64,000 nt of DNA from Dermatemys mawii (lineage: Eukaryota > Chordata > Testudines > Dermatemydidae), in assembly GCA_007922305.1 (NCBI GenBank), contig ML677328.1, positions 8,914,620-8,978,619 of the forward strand. Reading direction: 5' to 3'. This document shows positions 1 to 10,803 of the stretch, piece after piece (the first letter of the stretch is position 1; each line of letters opens with the position of its first letter). The notes under the pieces were generated by a model, which worked only from the letters and a program-made list of their open reading frames with translations, was not told where the DNA came from and did not search any database. The position numbers and the translations under genes are program-made.

Positions 1-569
1 AATAATATGCTATGTATTTAATGTGATCCTTAATCAGTCCCACAAGGAGTTGAGAGCTCTCTCAAAATCATTAACTGATCAAATCTCAATATCCTCATGA
101 GGACAAGCTAAGTGTCATAACTAGACATCTTAAATCTCCTAATTTGCTGTAAACAATCCCAATTCGGAACCTCCTGTATTGGGTTCCCAAGTGGCTGCCT
201 GAATCTTCCGGGTCACAGAAGCCAGATATGCTACCTAGAGTACATAGAGCTGCAAATACTATAGAGATAAAACCAGCTGTATAGATGGACACTGCTGAGA
301 CAGAAAGCCAGCATCCTAGACTACCCTTACACAGACTCCTATGTAATACATTAGATGGAGGAGACAGGGAAGTATCCAAGTGTGTGGAATTAATGGAACG
401 TATGGACTGAGGACAGCCATGTGTTTGAGGATGAAAGTAAAAATTCCTGGAGGCAGGTGCCTGGATTGTGATCAAGATTTTGATAAGAGGAATATGTCCA
501 CAAATATACCCACACCTTGATAGGGTTCCATTAAACAAGATCAATCCATGTTCCACAATGGGGACTTAA
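1..569. other. non-coding DNA, nothing recognised
   Basis: AT-rich sequence with no recognisable repeat or exon. A 153-codon open frame on the minus strand (95-556) has no recognisable domain and no composition bias typical of coding DNA, so I treat it as chance. Confidence 0.5.
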
Positions 570-1186
570 ATGCCTAACCACCACTTCAGCACCAATCCCA
601 CACTTAGGCTTCACTGCTATTCACAAAAGCACTGCTCAGCTGCTGCTTAATTTGTAGGTGCCGTAAGTCCCTAGACACTCAAATTTCCAACAGTAAGTCC
701 CATAGATGACTACATTTCTGCCATCGGGTGGGCACACAGCCACCTTCGTCCTGACACCATCAAGCAGTCTGGTGCCTAATTCATGTCTAAGCCTCAACCA
801 GATTCATAATTTAGGCCTTCCCCCACCTTCTTGAACGGTGGAGTCCAACTTGGTAGGGTGTGCTCAGAGCACACCTAATCTACCTGATTTGGAACAGGGA
901 GTTGAACCCAGCAAAGTGCCCTAATTTCTGGATTCTGGAATATTCTTGGGTGGGTCTTTCTCAATTATTCCTACTGTTCCATGTTGTATAAGATAATTAA
1001 ATAGACATTGCCACAAGCAATGGAATGTGCCACAAATAACCCAGATAAGAGCTCTCATTGACTAGCAAGGCACCATGCCTCCTCCTTTCTTGAGAAAGTA
1101 CTGACCTGTCTTAGGCACTTGCTCCAAGCGAGAGTTCACAGCTCCTCAGACTGAGACAGGCACCTCACTCCATCCTGGAGTTAGAT
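570..1186. repeat. possible old interspersed repeat, left of CR1
   Basis: The segment carries several copies of short motifs such as taagtccc and ggtgcctaa. Similar motifs (ttaggtg, agacacctaa) resume after the CR1 at 2361-2520. This suggests that the CR1 copy landed inside an older repeat. The family is not identified and the boundaries are only approximate. Confidence 0.3.
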
Positions 1187-2361
1187 GTGTAAATCCTTTT
1201 GAGTACCTGATTACCTTCTATGAAGAGATAACTGGCTCTGTGGATATGGGGGAAGTAAGGGACATGATGCATCCTGAGTTCTTGCCAGGAAACTTAAAAA
1301 GTATGGACTGGATGGATAGACGATAAGGTGGATTGAAAGCTGGATAGATTTTCGGGCTCAACAGGTAGTGATCAACTGCTCAATGTCTAGTTGGCAGCCG
1401 GTATCAAGTAGATTGCCCCAGGGGTGATTCCTGGGGCCAGTTTTGTTCAACATCTTCATTAATGTTCTGGATGATGTGGTAGATTGCACCTTCCGCAAGT
1501 TCCCAGATGACACTAAGCTGTGGGAGAGAGGTAGATACATCGGAGGGTAGGGATAGGGTCCAGGGTGACCTAGACAAATTGAGCGAAAAGAAATCTGATG
1601 AGGTTCAACAAGGACAAGTATAGAGTCCTGCACTTAGGACGGAAGAATCCCATACACTGCTACAGACTGGGGACCGACTGGCTAAGCAGCAGTTCTGCAG
1701 AGAAGGACCTAGGGATTACAGTGGATGAGAAGACTGATATGAATCAGCAGTGTGCCCTTGTTGCCAAGAAAGCTAGTGGCATATTAGGCTGCTGTAGTAG
1801 AAGCATTGCCAGCAGATCGAGGGAAGTGATTATTCCCCTCTGTTCAGTACTGGTGAGGCCATATCTGGAGCATTGTGTCCAGTTTGGGACTCACAGAAAG
1901 GATGTGGACAAATTGGAAAGAATCCAGCGGAGAGCAACAAAAATTATTAGGGGACTGGGGCACATGACTTATAAGGAGAGGCTGAGGGAACAAGGCTTTT
2001 TTAGTCTGCAGAAGAGAAGAATGAGGGGAGATTTGATAGCAGCCTTCATCTACCTGAAGGGGGGTTCCAAAAAGGATGGATCTAGACTGTTCTCAGTGGT
2101 AGCAGATGACAGAACAAGGGACAATGATCTCAAGTTGCAGCGGGGGAAATTTAGGTTGAAAATTAGGAAACACTGTTTCACTAGGGGGTGGTGAAGCACT
2201 GGAATGGGTTACCTAGGGAAACGGTGAAATCTCCTTCCTTAGAGGTTTTTAAGGCCCAGCTGGCATGATTTAGTTGGTGTTGGTCCTGCTTTGAGTAGGG
2301 GATTGGACTAGATGACTTCCTGAGGTGTCTTCCAACCCTAATCTTCTATAATTCTATCATA
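1187..2361 (+). mobile_element. CR1-like LINE, 5'-truncated, degenerate
   Basis: About 1.2 kb of the 3' part of a CR1-type non-LTR retrotransposon. From 1325 one frame reads [17 protein letters not shown], then LPQG, a stop, and FLGPVLFN, which is the reverse-transcriptase core. The sequence ends at about 2340-2360 in TTCTATAATTCTATC, a degenerate form of the tandem ATTCTATG octamer typical of CR1 3' ends. About 100 bp between the block near 1200 and the block near 1290 seem deleted relative to the family. It is 5'-truncated, as most CR1 copies are, and carries stops and a frameshift, so it is a dead copy. Confidence 0.9.
1325..2194 (+). pseudogene. CR1 ORF2 remnant: RT C-terminal half, broken
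   Basis: Decayed coding part of the CR1 copy. Frame one (1325 to about 1560) holds RT motifs: LPQG, a TGA stop at 1425-1427, FLGPVLFNIFIN, and FPDD at 1500-1511 where family members have FADD or YADD. The two catalytic aspartates remain but the alanine is proline. A frameshift follows. The second frame, 1598-2194, codes for the usual RT thumb and C-terminal region (HLGRKNP, SSAEKDLGITVD, LVRPYLEHCVQFG, IQRRATKIIRG, RLREQGFFSLQKRRMRGDLI) and stops just before the usual end, where a frame change brings in TGA. In the intact family ORF2 makes endonuclease and reverse transcriptase; this copy has no endonuclease part. Confidence 0.88.
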
Positions 2362-5300
2362 GGGCTTAGGCCACATCTGGCTGGTTTAGGCAGCTCCCTG
2401 CTCAGAATGGTGATTTAGGTGAATTTCCTCTTTAGACACCTAATGCATTGTAGAGGAGGTCCGGGGACCTATCTCAGCACTGGGTAACCCAGTAGTTGGC
2501 GGGACATAAACATTATGCATTGAAACTCAGTTCCACTTATAAATCTAGCCCTTACTCATGTATGTAACCATTACTGGAAGTAGAAGCAAACACTCCTTCT
2601 TTTGCTACAAACCAGAAACTGACTGCAATTTAAAGTTAATCCATTTTGGTGGCAGTAATTCTATTTTCCTGCTCCTACTCCCCCATTTGCCCCAAATAAT
2701 TTTATAACTAGGAAAGGCAGGGATGAAATGGCTTATCCAGGTGCTGCAAGTTGTCTGATGGAGACTACAGGTAAGTGGTGGGAATGAGGTAACTTAGGTA
2801 TTCAATGCAGTACTCTTATTCTGCAAATACTGGAGTTTAGGCAAATAGGGTGATGTATTTGCATAAAATATGCAAGTTATAATGTTATATTTGCAAACAA
2901 TCTCTAGATTTTCTAAGCTTTCAGCCTCTATAAGTATGGTTACACAGACAAATAATAAACAGAGGCAAAAAGAAATTGGGATTCACCTAATTCTGATGAG
3001 AGACTGAGCTAGGAGGAGAACCCAGGCATCTAGGTAGTTCACTACTCTAAATACTAAACTACTCTGCCTTGATATAATATTGGCTGAAGTAGAATTGGGA
3101 TTAGTTTCATATCTGCCCTTGGTTTTATGTTGCCACTATCAGTTATTTCTACATTTGAAATTGACAGCAGATACTTTAAATACATCTGACTGATGCTATA
3201 TCTGTCAGATAAGAAATGCAGTGGCTTATTTTCCAATATTCACTCGCAGAGGTGAGGATAGAAGGTTTCACCCTTTCCCTAATCTTCCAAAGCCTTCACT
3301 CCCTATCAAGTCTAGTCTAGCAGTGAGAGACCAGGTACCGCAGGTCTTCAGTGAGATACCATCTTCTAAGAATCCCTTCCAGCTGCAGTGCAGAATTTTG
3401 CAGATGAAAAAAAGCAGAATTTGAAACACTGTTAGTGAGTCACAGAAACATTTCATTCCATGCTTTAATAGGCAAACTCATTTAGTGGTGTTAGGGTCCA
3501 TAACACTGCTGAAACAGACTCTATCACTGTGAGACTGGTGATTTAAGGCGACAGCATCTACTTATTGGGCGACTCTCAGGCTCTCTGTTCAAGCTAATTA
3601 AAAAAAAAAACAAACCCACAACCCACCATCCACCAATTACTTGAAATTTGTATTTTATTGTTTGCTGGATTCTCCATATCTACTTCTCATTCAGAACTTT
3701 TTATAGCAGCAATTCAGCACTGTATTAGTGCTGGTGACCTGAATATACTGGGGCCAACATTTGTATTCTCTAGTGCTGTGGAAAGATAAGCCTCAGCCCA
3801 TCACAGGTTCCTGAGTAGAAATGAAACATTACCCAAACACGACTGAAAAAGCAAAGCTGAACATAAATGAGTGTGAAGCAGCAACATGCCTGAGGGGAAA
3901 CACTTGGGACTTCTTGTTAAGATTGTGCCAATAGCTAGAAGATTATTTCCCTGCCTGAGGAGAAGCTTACTCTCTCTATAAATACTGCTAACCCAGCCTT
4001 GCCAAAGATGACTTGTCTCTGGGAATGATAATAAAATAAATAATAATATATTTTAAAAAAAAATCTGGAGTACAATTATAGTAAAATTTGGAATGCATCA
4101 GATTGTGCCAAGTACCAGGTAAATTCCAAATATTTTTCCAAGTAGGATACTCCCAGATCCTCTGTTAAGGTTGTGATCCCTCCATTCTCCCTGTGGCACA
4201 GCCCATTTACTTGCTGAACCCTTAGTTTGGCACTGTGTTTCTGTCTAAGATGACAGAAGTCATTTATTACACTGCTGTTAATGCAAAGGATTTTAGGTTT
4301 TATTTCAGATGGTTACAATTACACTTTTAATTTTACTGTAAACATTGTAATTGTCTTTGTGATTATGAGGGAAATATCCCTCAAGACTACTAAGCAGGAA
4401 AGAAGTCTATTTCATTTATCTTGCACATACACACACTTGCATTTCAACTCTGTTTTGATTTATAGAGTTTATTACCATGGTTTATCACAAATGAGAGACC
4501 AAAGCAACTGAGCCCTATTTGCATCAAAACAGCTTTATTATGGTGCATGAAGCTTAGCTTGATGGCTTTCCTATTATTGATGCAATTGTTACAAAAGCAA
4601 CAGGGAGGCCAGAGAAAAAAAATAAACGAAAGACAGACAGAGCATCATTTCTAAGCTTGACTGAAATAAACGCACTTCTTATTTCCTCCTGCTGTGTGAA
4701 AACTCAGTTTTCAGAATATTTCAGTGAACCTAATCTGATCTGACAGTCAATCTTAAATAGTGTCATTAGGTTAAAAAAAAAAATAGACACTGCAGTTCTA
4801 TTACCCTTTTCGGAACTGCAATTCTCCCCCGCACCACCACCATTAAATTCCAATCCATAACAAACTTTTATTTGAAAACATGATTTATAATTTTCTGGTG
4901 TTTACATCTACTTCTCTTTCCAGATCTTCCCTTTATCAGTGAATGATATATTTTTTAAATGAATAGGTAGTAAAGACTTAATGACTCAGCACTCTCATGT
5001 TATGATACAGGATAGTCTTACGAAAAGATTGATCTTTTATTTATACAACCATTTTTGTACAGAGTAAATTGCTACAACAGCTATGAAGATAAACTAAACT
5101 AAAATAATACCAGCAGACGGCAGTTAGACCTTATCACTCTATTTTGCTGTGCAAAAACTGCATTATTCACACACCACAAGCCATTCCATGCTCATATAAA
5201 AAAGTCACACTAAAGTCTCAGATAAAAGCTACAATTCAAAGTCTGCTGGAACAGATGCCCCCAGTATTATGCCCCAAAACGTGCCATAGTCGTCTTCTCA

Positions 5301-5500
5301 TGAACCATCCAAAGGGAGCAAAACTTTCATAAGCCATAGAGCTCTACTCAAAGCGCCTTGCCATCAGTCCTACAGATTTCTATTTCAGGAACCAATAACC
5401 AAAACACTTCAGCTGAGATGGAGTGCAGTCGGAGACCCAGCATCTCTGGAGAACTCCATTTGGAAGTATATACCATATGTGGGATAATTTTCACAACTAC
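2362..5500. other. non-coding DNA, little recognised
   Basis: AT-rich, without a convincing exon or promoter. The only recognisable piece is a short MIR-like fragment at 2998-3065. Short A or T runs occur near 3600, 4050 and 4770. Open frames here are all under 80 codons and look random. Confidence 0.5.
2998..3065 (-). repeat. MIR-type SINE fragment
   Basis: The + strand reads gagaacccaggcatctagg followed by a ctaaatactaaactactctgcc tail, the reverse complement of the tRNA-related 5' part of MIR-type elements. It is short and diverged, so the family call rests on this one block. Confidence 0.5.
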
Positions 5501-5507
5501 CTAATGG

Positions 5508-5915
5508 TGGGATTTTCAAGTGCCTATGTGCCTTCCTCCCGTTGATATCATCAGTGAGAGTTGGGGGCATAAGCACATTTGCAGTGCTTTAGGGCCTGTC
5601 TCTAAGACGTGTCAGTGTGCACCAGACTGCTCTGAAGTCCTATTATTGAAATCAATGGGAGTTAGGCACCTGTTTGCTTCTGTGGGCACCTACACACGTC
5701 TAAAACGCTTAAGTGACACTAACTTTCAGTGAAAGTCAAGACAAGATTTATGAAGGTATGCAGATGCCTGATATGATTTGCAAAAGTGCTTAATCAAGTC
5801 AGTGAAGGGAGATAGGTGCCTAACTCATGGAGGTGCTTTTCTAAATCCTGCTACGTGCCTATTCGCATCTCAAGATACCTAAATATATTTGGAAATCTGA
5901 CTCATAGGTTCCTAA
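5508..5915. repeat. palindromic repeat of the 'gattttcaa...taggcacct' type
   Basis: Starts with gtgggattttcaagtgcc and contains aatcaatgggagttaggcacc, then ggtgcctaactcatggaggtgcttttctaaatcc and atacctaaatatatttggaaatctgac. The two halves are partial reverse complements. This is the pattern of an old palindromic MITE-like family widespread in reptiles; a second copy is at 56186-56325. The superfamily is not certain. No coding capacity. Confidence 0.5.
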
Positions 5916-7024
5916 GTCCCTTTTAAACATGGCACTTAACCATTTTTATATAGCCCACTGGAAACTCCATCACATTTTTACAGTGTTAAAATTATGTGTT
6001 TGAATATCATTACATGTTTCTTAAGAAAACTGAATTTTTGAATACCCATGTATGCATTTAAGAGAGAAACAGTACAGTATTACAACCTTTGATGTGAAGA
6101 AGGTGAATAAGCCATCCACAAATTAATTGTGTTTCGTATCAGTGATAAAATATTATAAAAACCAGGTAATGGTTAGACTTTTGCAGAAATTAACTTGGTA
6201 TATCATACTGCAAAACAATGTAATAAAGCAAGAGTGTTTGAGAAATAAAATCTGAGTAAACCATTAATTCTAAAAGAGTCATTAAAATGAAAAATGAATC
6301 TGGCAGGTTTTACAACTGAAACATTTTGGAACAAAGCTTAGAAAATGGCTCATTTTTCTGTTATGTTTCTCTCTTGCACTGAACTTGATCATGTTCTCAT
6401 TGAAATAAGTGAAACATTCTTATTGACTTCAATGGAGTGGGTTCATTCACAGCAGCAAAATATTTCAGGTAGATTTGAGTGAACACCTCAAATGTTTATA
6501 CCAACATTCACACAAAAATAAACTAAAACACAGAATTCTCTTTGGCCATTTTGGCAGCCCTTTTGTGCTCATCCTTGCAAAAATTCTGGCAAACAAATTT
6601 AGTGGCAGGAATGTTGACAGAATCAGTAAATATTAAAGAATAGTCACAGAGAGTGAATTTTGAATTCATTATAGAAGTAGGAGCACTGGAAACATGATCC
6701 TAAGAGTAATGTTCTTTCAGTCAGGGAACATAAACAATACCATGTGACTCACACATCAAAACAGAATTAATAAACATAGCTCAAATTTCAGCATCACAAT
6801 CAAGAGCTAGTAAATCATTTTACAGCAATTTTAATCTTCAATTATTTGTAGAAATGACTAGCTATTTGAAATAATCAATGCATGTTCAAACCGTAAGCAG
6901 TGGATGGTCTGTAAAGAGCAAAAGAGATTACATTTGTCTAAGTAGGTCACTGCACTCTGCTCTGATTAAGGGGCAATGCACAGATGCAGTATCCCAAAGC
7001 ACAGCAGAGAATGAACTGTGACTC
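5916..7024. other. non-coding DNA, nothing recognised
   Basis: AT-rich stretch with no recognisable repeat, RNA or coding signal. Confidence 0.5.
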
Positions 7025-7027
7025 TGA

Positions 7028-7237
7028 GATCATGCCTATGTGGGGATTTAAAAAATGCAGCTAGCCGGGACAGAGTGCTTCGGGGCTGAAAAGTTGCTCT
7101 GTAGATGTTCAGGCTCAGGTGCCAACTCAAACCCAAACATCTTTAGTTCAGTTTAGTCCAGCAGCCGGAGAGACACAAGCCCAAGTCAGCTGACCCAAGC
7201 CAGCCGCAGGTATTTTTATTCCTGTGTAGACATACCC
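7028..7237. mobile_element. Harbinger-type MITE with TGA target duplication
   Basis: A 210-bp element. The right end reads ctgtgtagacataccc, the inverted form of the GGGTATGTCTACAC end also seen at the right end of the large Harbinger copy (46496-49312). The left end, gatcatgcctatgtgggg, is a degenerate match to the same end. It is flanked by TGA at 7025-7027 and at 7238-7240, a 3-bp duplication as expected for the PIF/Harbinger superfamily. No reading frame of interest, so it would have been moved by a transposase supplied from elsewhere. Confidence 0.65.
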
Positions 7238-7240
7238 TGA

Positions 7241-7892
7241 GTCCACCCCTTCAATCCTCCCTTGCTTCCCAGGTGGTGGTGGTGGTGTTGGAAATAATCT
7301 ACTCATGGTATAGATCAACTTGACTTCCTCAGCTCAGTTCCACTGATTGACACATTACCTGCATTATTCTCTCAGTTTCCAAGAGATCTATACCCAACTG
7401 TACAACTTAAACACTTTTAATTAAACAGCAGATATAATCTAGGACCTCTTCCAAAGCCCACTGAAATCAAAGGAAAGACTTTCATTGACTTCCATGAGCT
7501 TTTCCTCAGGCACTCAAGTCAATTTCAGAAAATATCTCCCAGGCCTGTAGAATGTACATTGAGAATTCCTTGGAACATATATCCTCCACAAACATGTAAT
7601 ACATTCTTATTAGCTTCAACAGAAGGACATTACCATCAAACAGAGAACACCTTTCTATGTAAAACTGATGGAAATTTTGTCATCTATGGAGAGGACTCTG
7701 TCTTTAATGATGCATTTAAAAGATGACTGCAGTCTTCAATCTCCATGAATGTGACTTTTTTCTCAGGGCATTAACTAACATGAAAACAAATGAGATGCAG
7801 TGGCATTTTGTTCCTTGATATTTGCATATTTTAATCTAACAGTAAGCAGCCTAATTTTGCCCTTTCTTTCCCAAAACTAGAAGAAGTGGAAT
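7241..7892. other. non-coding DNA, nothing recognised
   Basis: No repeat or coding signal that I can name, apart from a short (GGT)n run near 7273. Confidence 0.5.
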
Positions 7893-7990
7893 CACAGAGG
7901 GCCAGATTCCACTACCTTTACTCATATGGATTTTTACTTTACTTTGTAAACAGCTCCATTGAAGCCAATGGGATTATTCATGGAGAAAGG
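7893..7990. repeat. old amniote palindromic repeat fragment
   Basis: Block running from agggccagattccactacc to ttgaagccaatgggattattcatgg. The motifs 'ggccagattc' and 'ttgaagtcaatggga' recur in the window near 9240-9345, 16768-16865 and 34040-34090. This is typical of a short palindromic DNA-transposon-derived family of reptile genomes. Non-coding. Confidence 0.45.
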
Positions 7991-7996
7991 TACTTA

Positions 7997-8098
7997 TCAT
8001 AGAATATAAGGACTGGAAGAGTCTTCAGGATGTCATCTAATCCAATCCTCTGCTCAAAGTATGATCAACACCAACTAAATCAACTAAACCAACTAAAT
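7997..8098 (-). mobile_element. CR1 LINE 3'-end fragment
   Basis: The + strand starts tcatagaatataaggactgg and continues gtcatctaatccaatcctctgctcaaag, then gatcaacaccaactaaat. This is the reverse complement of the last ~100 bp of a CR1 element, the same 3' region that ends the copy at 2250-2361 (ggactagatgacttcctgagg). Severely 5'-truncated and non-coding. Confidence 0.85.
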
Positions 8099-8372
8099 GT
8101 GGTACAAAATACTTATCAGTAATAGTGACAGAATTTGCCCCAATATAGCAATCAAACATAGAAAATATCATCTATAATGTTTTCCTTATCTTGATGTTCC
8201 TGAAAAATATCTCTGTGTGTGTATGTATATAAGAGCCAGATACAGAAACACCGTTAGGCTTTTTTTTTTTTGAGGGGTTAAGTCCAGACTCCAATCCGCT
8301 AAGGAAATAACATTTAGACCTGATCCAGTTGTTATTTCATGTGCAGAAGTGCCCTTGTTGGAACAGGCATTC

Positions 8373-8380
8373 CGCTAGCA
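8373..8380 (+). repeat. left target-site duplication of hAT element
   Basis: CGCTAGCA, matched by CACTAGCA at 9084-9091 (7 of 8). An 8-bp duplication is the hallmark of hAT transposons. Confidence 0.7.
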
Positions 8381-9083
8381 CTATGGTTCTCAAATTGGGG
8401 TGCACAGACCCTCAGGGGTCCCATGAAGGTACTCCACGGAATCTGAGATCATGTCTGGGGATGCCGACCATGCTGATCAATTCCCACTCCTCCCTCCCAG
8501 TGCCTCCTGCATGCTGCAGAACCACAGGTGAAAGCAAGCCAATACGGTCCGGTATGACGTACTGGTAAGAGCAGGTACACAGCCGACCATACCGTGGAAG
8601 CCAGGAGCCCCAGGGTTTCGGTGGCAATTTAAAAGGACTGGGGTTCTGGCCCTTTAAATCTCTGCCAAAGCCCCAAGGTAGCGGCGGTGTCCAGGAGCCT
8701 CGGGCTCCAGCCCCGCTCCTTCTGCCGAGGCCACGCCCATTTCAGTTGAGTCCCCACCACCTTATTCAGGACCCTGGCAGCCTTGCATACTGGTGAGTCC
8801 CTTAAGTTACTTTCACCCTTGTGCAGAACAGCTGTTTAGTAGCTGGAAGGGAGGAGCGGGGACGGGGTGTACTCAGGGGAAGAGGCAGAAAAAGGTGGGG
8901 AAGAGGAGGGGCAGAGGTGGAACTGGGGTAGAAAGAGGTGGGGCCTTGAGGGAAGGGATGGGGCAGGAGCAGAGGCCGAGCGGGGATTAAGGACCCCCAG
9001 GGAAAATAAGAATCCGGCCTGGGAGTCCGCAATTTTTTAAAAATCAAAATGGTCCTTGGGTTGCTAAAGTTTGAAAACTGCTG
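8381..9083. mobile_element. non-autonomous hAT transposon, 703 bp
   Basis: The left end reads ctatggttctcaaattgggg. The right end, read inverted, is cagcagttttcaaactttag. Both resemble the CAGTGGTTCTCAAA ends of a known hAT group. It is flanked by 8-bp near-identical repeats. The interior is GC-richer than the surroundings, with an A/G-rich tract at 8840-8990, and has no transposase motif. Open frames up to 96 codons within it overlap on opposite strands and look like composition artefacts. Confidence 0.75.
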
Positions 9084-9091
9084 CACTAGCA

Positions 9092-10094
9092 TTTAAGTGT
9101 GATAAAAAGTGCAATTAGCTGTATTTAATTTAAAAAGGAAATCTCAGGGCACTAAAATGAGAAACGGAGCACACATAGCTGTTCCAAGAAAATTTTAATG
9201 TTTCATATTATATTTTAAGTGGCTCTTCAAAGAAGCAACAACAAGCACTTGGGCCCAACTGTCCTCTTGTACATTGATTTAAATAATGATTAATACCATT
9301 TAAATCAATGGAGCTACACCTTTGCAAATCTGGTACAAAAGAGAAAATAATTTGTTTCCTATTTCCGTATCTTTAAGTCTCCAAATATAACAAGGGGTCC
9401 AAAACCTCCTATGGAAATCACCAGCAAAACTCTCACTGGTTTTCATGGAAGTGATCCTGAACCTATTGAAATGATTCAGTCACATCCAGTAATAATGGAG
9501 CATGTTTCACCTTCAGAAGGGAGGCTCCTATTTTGTTCATGATTTAGAAAAATATTTTTTTAAAATCATACAGTCACTTGAAAGTGAATGCAACTCAAAG
9601 ATTGAAATTTACAGTCATCTACATGAGAATTAAAGGGAGGGAATCCATACTCTAACTTGTGGTAGGCTGCAGGCCAGCTTTGCAGCTACTACTCCACCCC
9701 TGGGACAGAAATAGTGGCCATGACCCTACCAAGGGATTGTAACAACAGGATGTATGTAATCTTGGACCCAATGTCCCTGTCCTTCTCCCTTCACCTGAAG
9801 ATCCCAGGCTCCACCGGGCACCCACTATTACCTGCCATGACTGAACTGCATTAGGACCCTCTTTCACACCTGTTTCAGTGGACAAATATTTGACCAAGAG
9901 AATAATTACAGAATGTTATTGTGACCAGAGACTCAGGGGAGCAGCTGAGGTCATTCAATTAGGATGAACTGTGAAGAATAGGGCAAGCAATCAATACTTA
10001 GATTTACCAAGACAGCACAAAGGAGCTTCTCTTCTATCTCACTGGTTACTCAGAAGTCAACAACGCACTTCCCTTAAACTAACTCAGCCTCGTT
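9092..10094. other. non-coding DNA with one short repeat fragment
   Basis: Contains a fragment at about 9235-9345 (gggcccaactgtc ... taaatcaatggagctacacc) of the same old palindromic family as 7893-7990. The rest, including 9640-9900, shows no feature I can name. Confidence 0.45.
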
Positions 10095-10102
10095 ATACCT
10101 AG

Positions 10103-10230
10103 GTTTAAGATTAGCAGCCGTATTAGTCTGTATCCATAAATAAGACGAGGAGGACTTTGTAGCACCTTAGAGACTAACCAGTTTATTTCAGCATAAGCTT
10201 TCGTGGGCTATAGCCCACTTCATCGGATGC
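10103..10230 (-). mobile_element. Penelope-like element 3' tail with 8-bp duplication
   Basis: On + it reads gcagccgtattagtctgtat, then gtagcaccttagagactaac, then gcataagctttcgtgggcta and cacttcatcggatgc. This is the reverse complement of the 3' terminal module of a PLE abundant in turtles. It is flanked by ATACCTAG at 10095-10102 and again at 10231-10238, a perfect 8-bp duplication, so it is a complete but extremely 5'-truncated insertion. Only the untranslated tail is present. Confidence 0.8.
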
Positions 10231-10439
10231 ATACCTAGACACCCAAGTCAGATATGACGAGGATTTCTGAAAATCTTATTCATCATGTAAAGAATGCTCT
10301 ACCAATCCCAGGTTAATGACTATTCCAGACCTTTCCCAAATACACAATTACAGTCAATTCTTATTAACTAAACTAAAATTTATTTAAAAAGGAAAGGGAG
10401 AGGCAATTGGTTAAAGGAACAGTATACATACAGTTGGTT
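10231..10439. other. spacer between PLE fragments
   Basis: About 200 bp with no recognised feature between two PLE tail fragments of the same orientation. Confidence 0.45.
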
Positions 10440-10674
10440 GTATACTAACAAATTTACTTGGGCATAAGCTTTTGTGGACTAAAACCCACTTAATCAGATA
10501 CATAGAGTAGAACATTCAATAGGAATATATCTATATCTATATCTATCTATATCTATATATTTCTACTGTATGTTCCACTCTGTACATAGAGAGTAAAACA
10601 TACAGTTCATATATATATGTAGAGAACACATACATATATACAAAGTGGAACATACAGCAGGAATATAAAGTGGC

Positions 10675-10680
<6 letters not shown>
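10440..10680 (-). mobile_element. PLE 3' tail, rearranged, interrupted by microsatellite
   Basis: A second minus-strand tail. It reads actaacaaatttacttgggc, gcataagcttttgtggacta and cacttaatcagatacatagag, then gtagaacattcaataggaat. Short pieces of the same segment follow in both directions: tactgtatgttccactctgt at about 10563-10583 in + orientation, and gtggaacatacagcaggaat at about 10645-10664 in - orientation. A (TATATC)n run fills 10525-10560. This shuffled microsatellite-rich part corresponds to the 3' untranslated region of the element. Its continuation appears after the LTR-like insertion, at 11498. Confidence 0.65.
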
Positions 10681-10736
<56 letters not shown>

Positions 10737-10758
10737 TATATATATATATATATGGCCA
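10677..10758. repeat. (TA)n(TG)n(TA)n microsatellite
   Basis: A compound dinucleotide run: TA repeats, then about 24 TG units (10690-10737), then TA repeats. Apparent 70-75-codon frames over it encode only Cys-Val, Thr-His or Ile-Tyr repeats and are not genes. Confidence 0.95.
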
Positions 10759-10803
10759 CTATATATGGCCACATATATATAGTGGCCATATATATATATA
10801 TGG
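10739..10803. repeat. AT-rich inverted repeat around GGCCACTATATATGG
   Basis: The sequence atatatggccactatatatgg is followed after a few bases by its inverse, catatatatagtggccatat, with TA runs extending both arms to about 27 bp. It could extrude as a cruciform. It sits at the left edge of the LTR-like insertion. Confidence 0.7.

Noticed and set aside
95..556. 153-codon minus-strand frame
   Set aside because: No recognisable motif and no sign of codon selection; length is possible by chance in 64 kb.
1358..1633. 91-codon minus-strand frame
   Set aside because: Antisense shadow of the CR1 reverse-transcriptase remnant.
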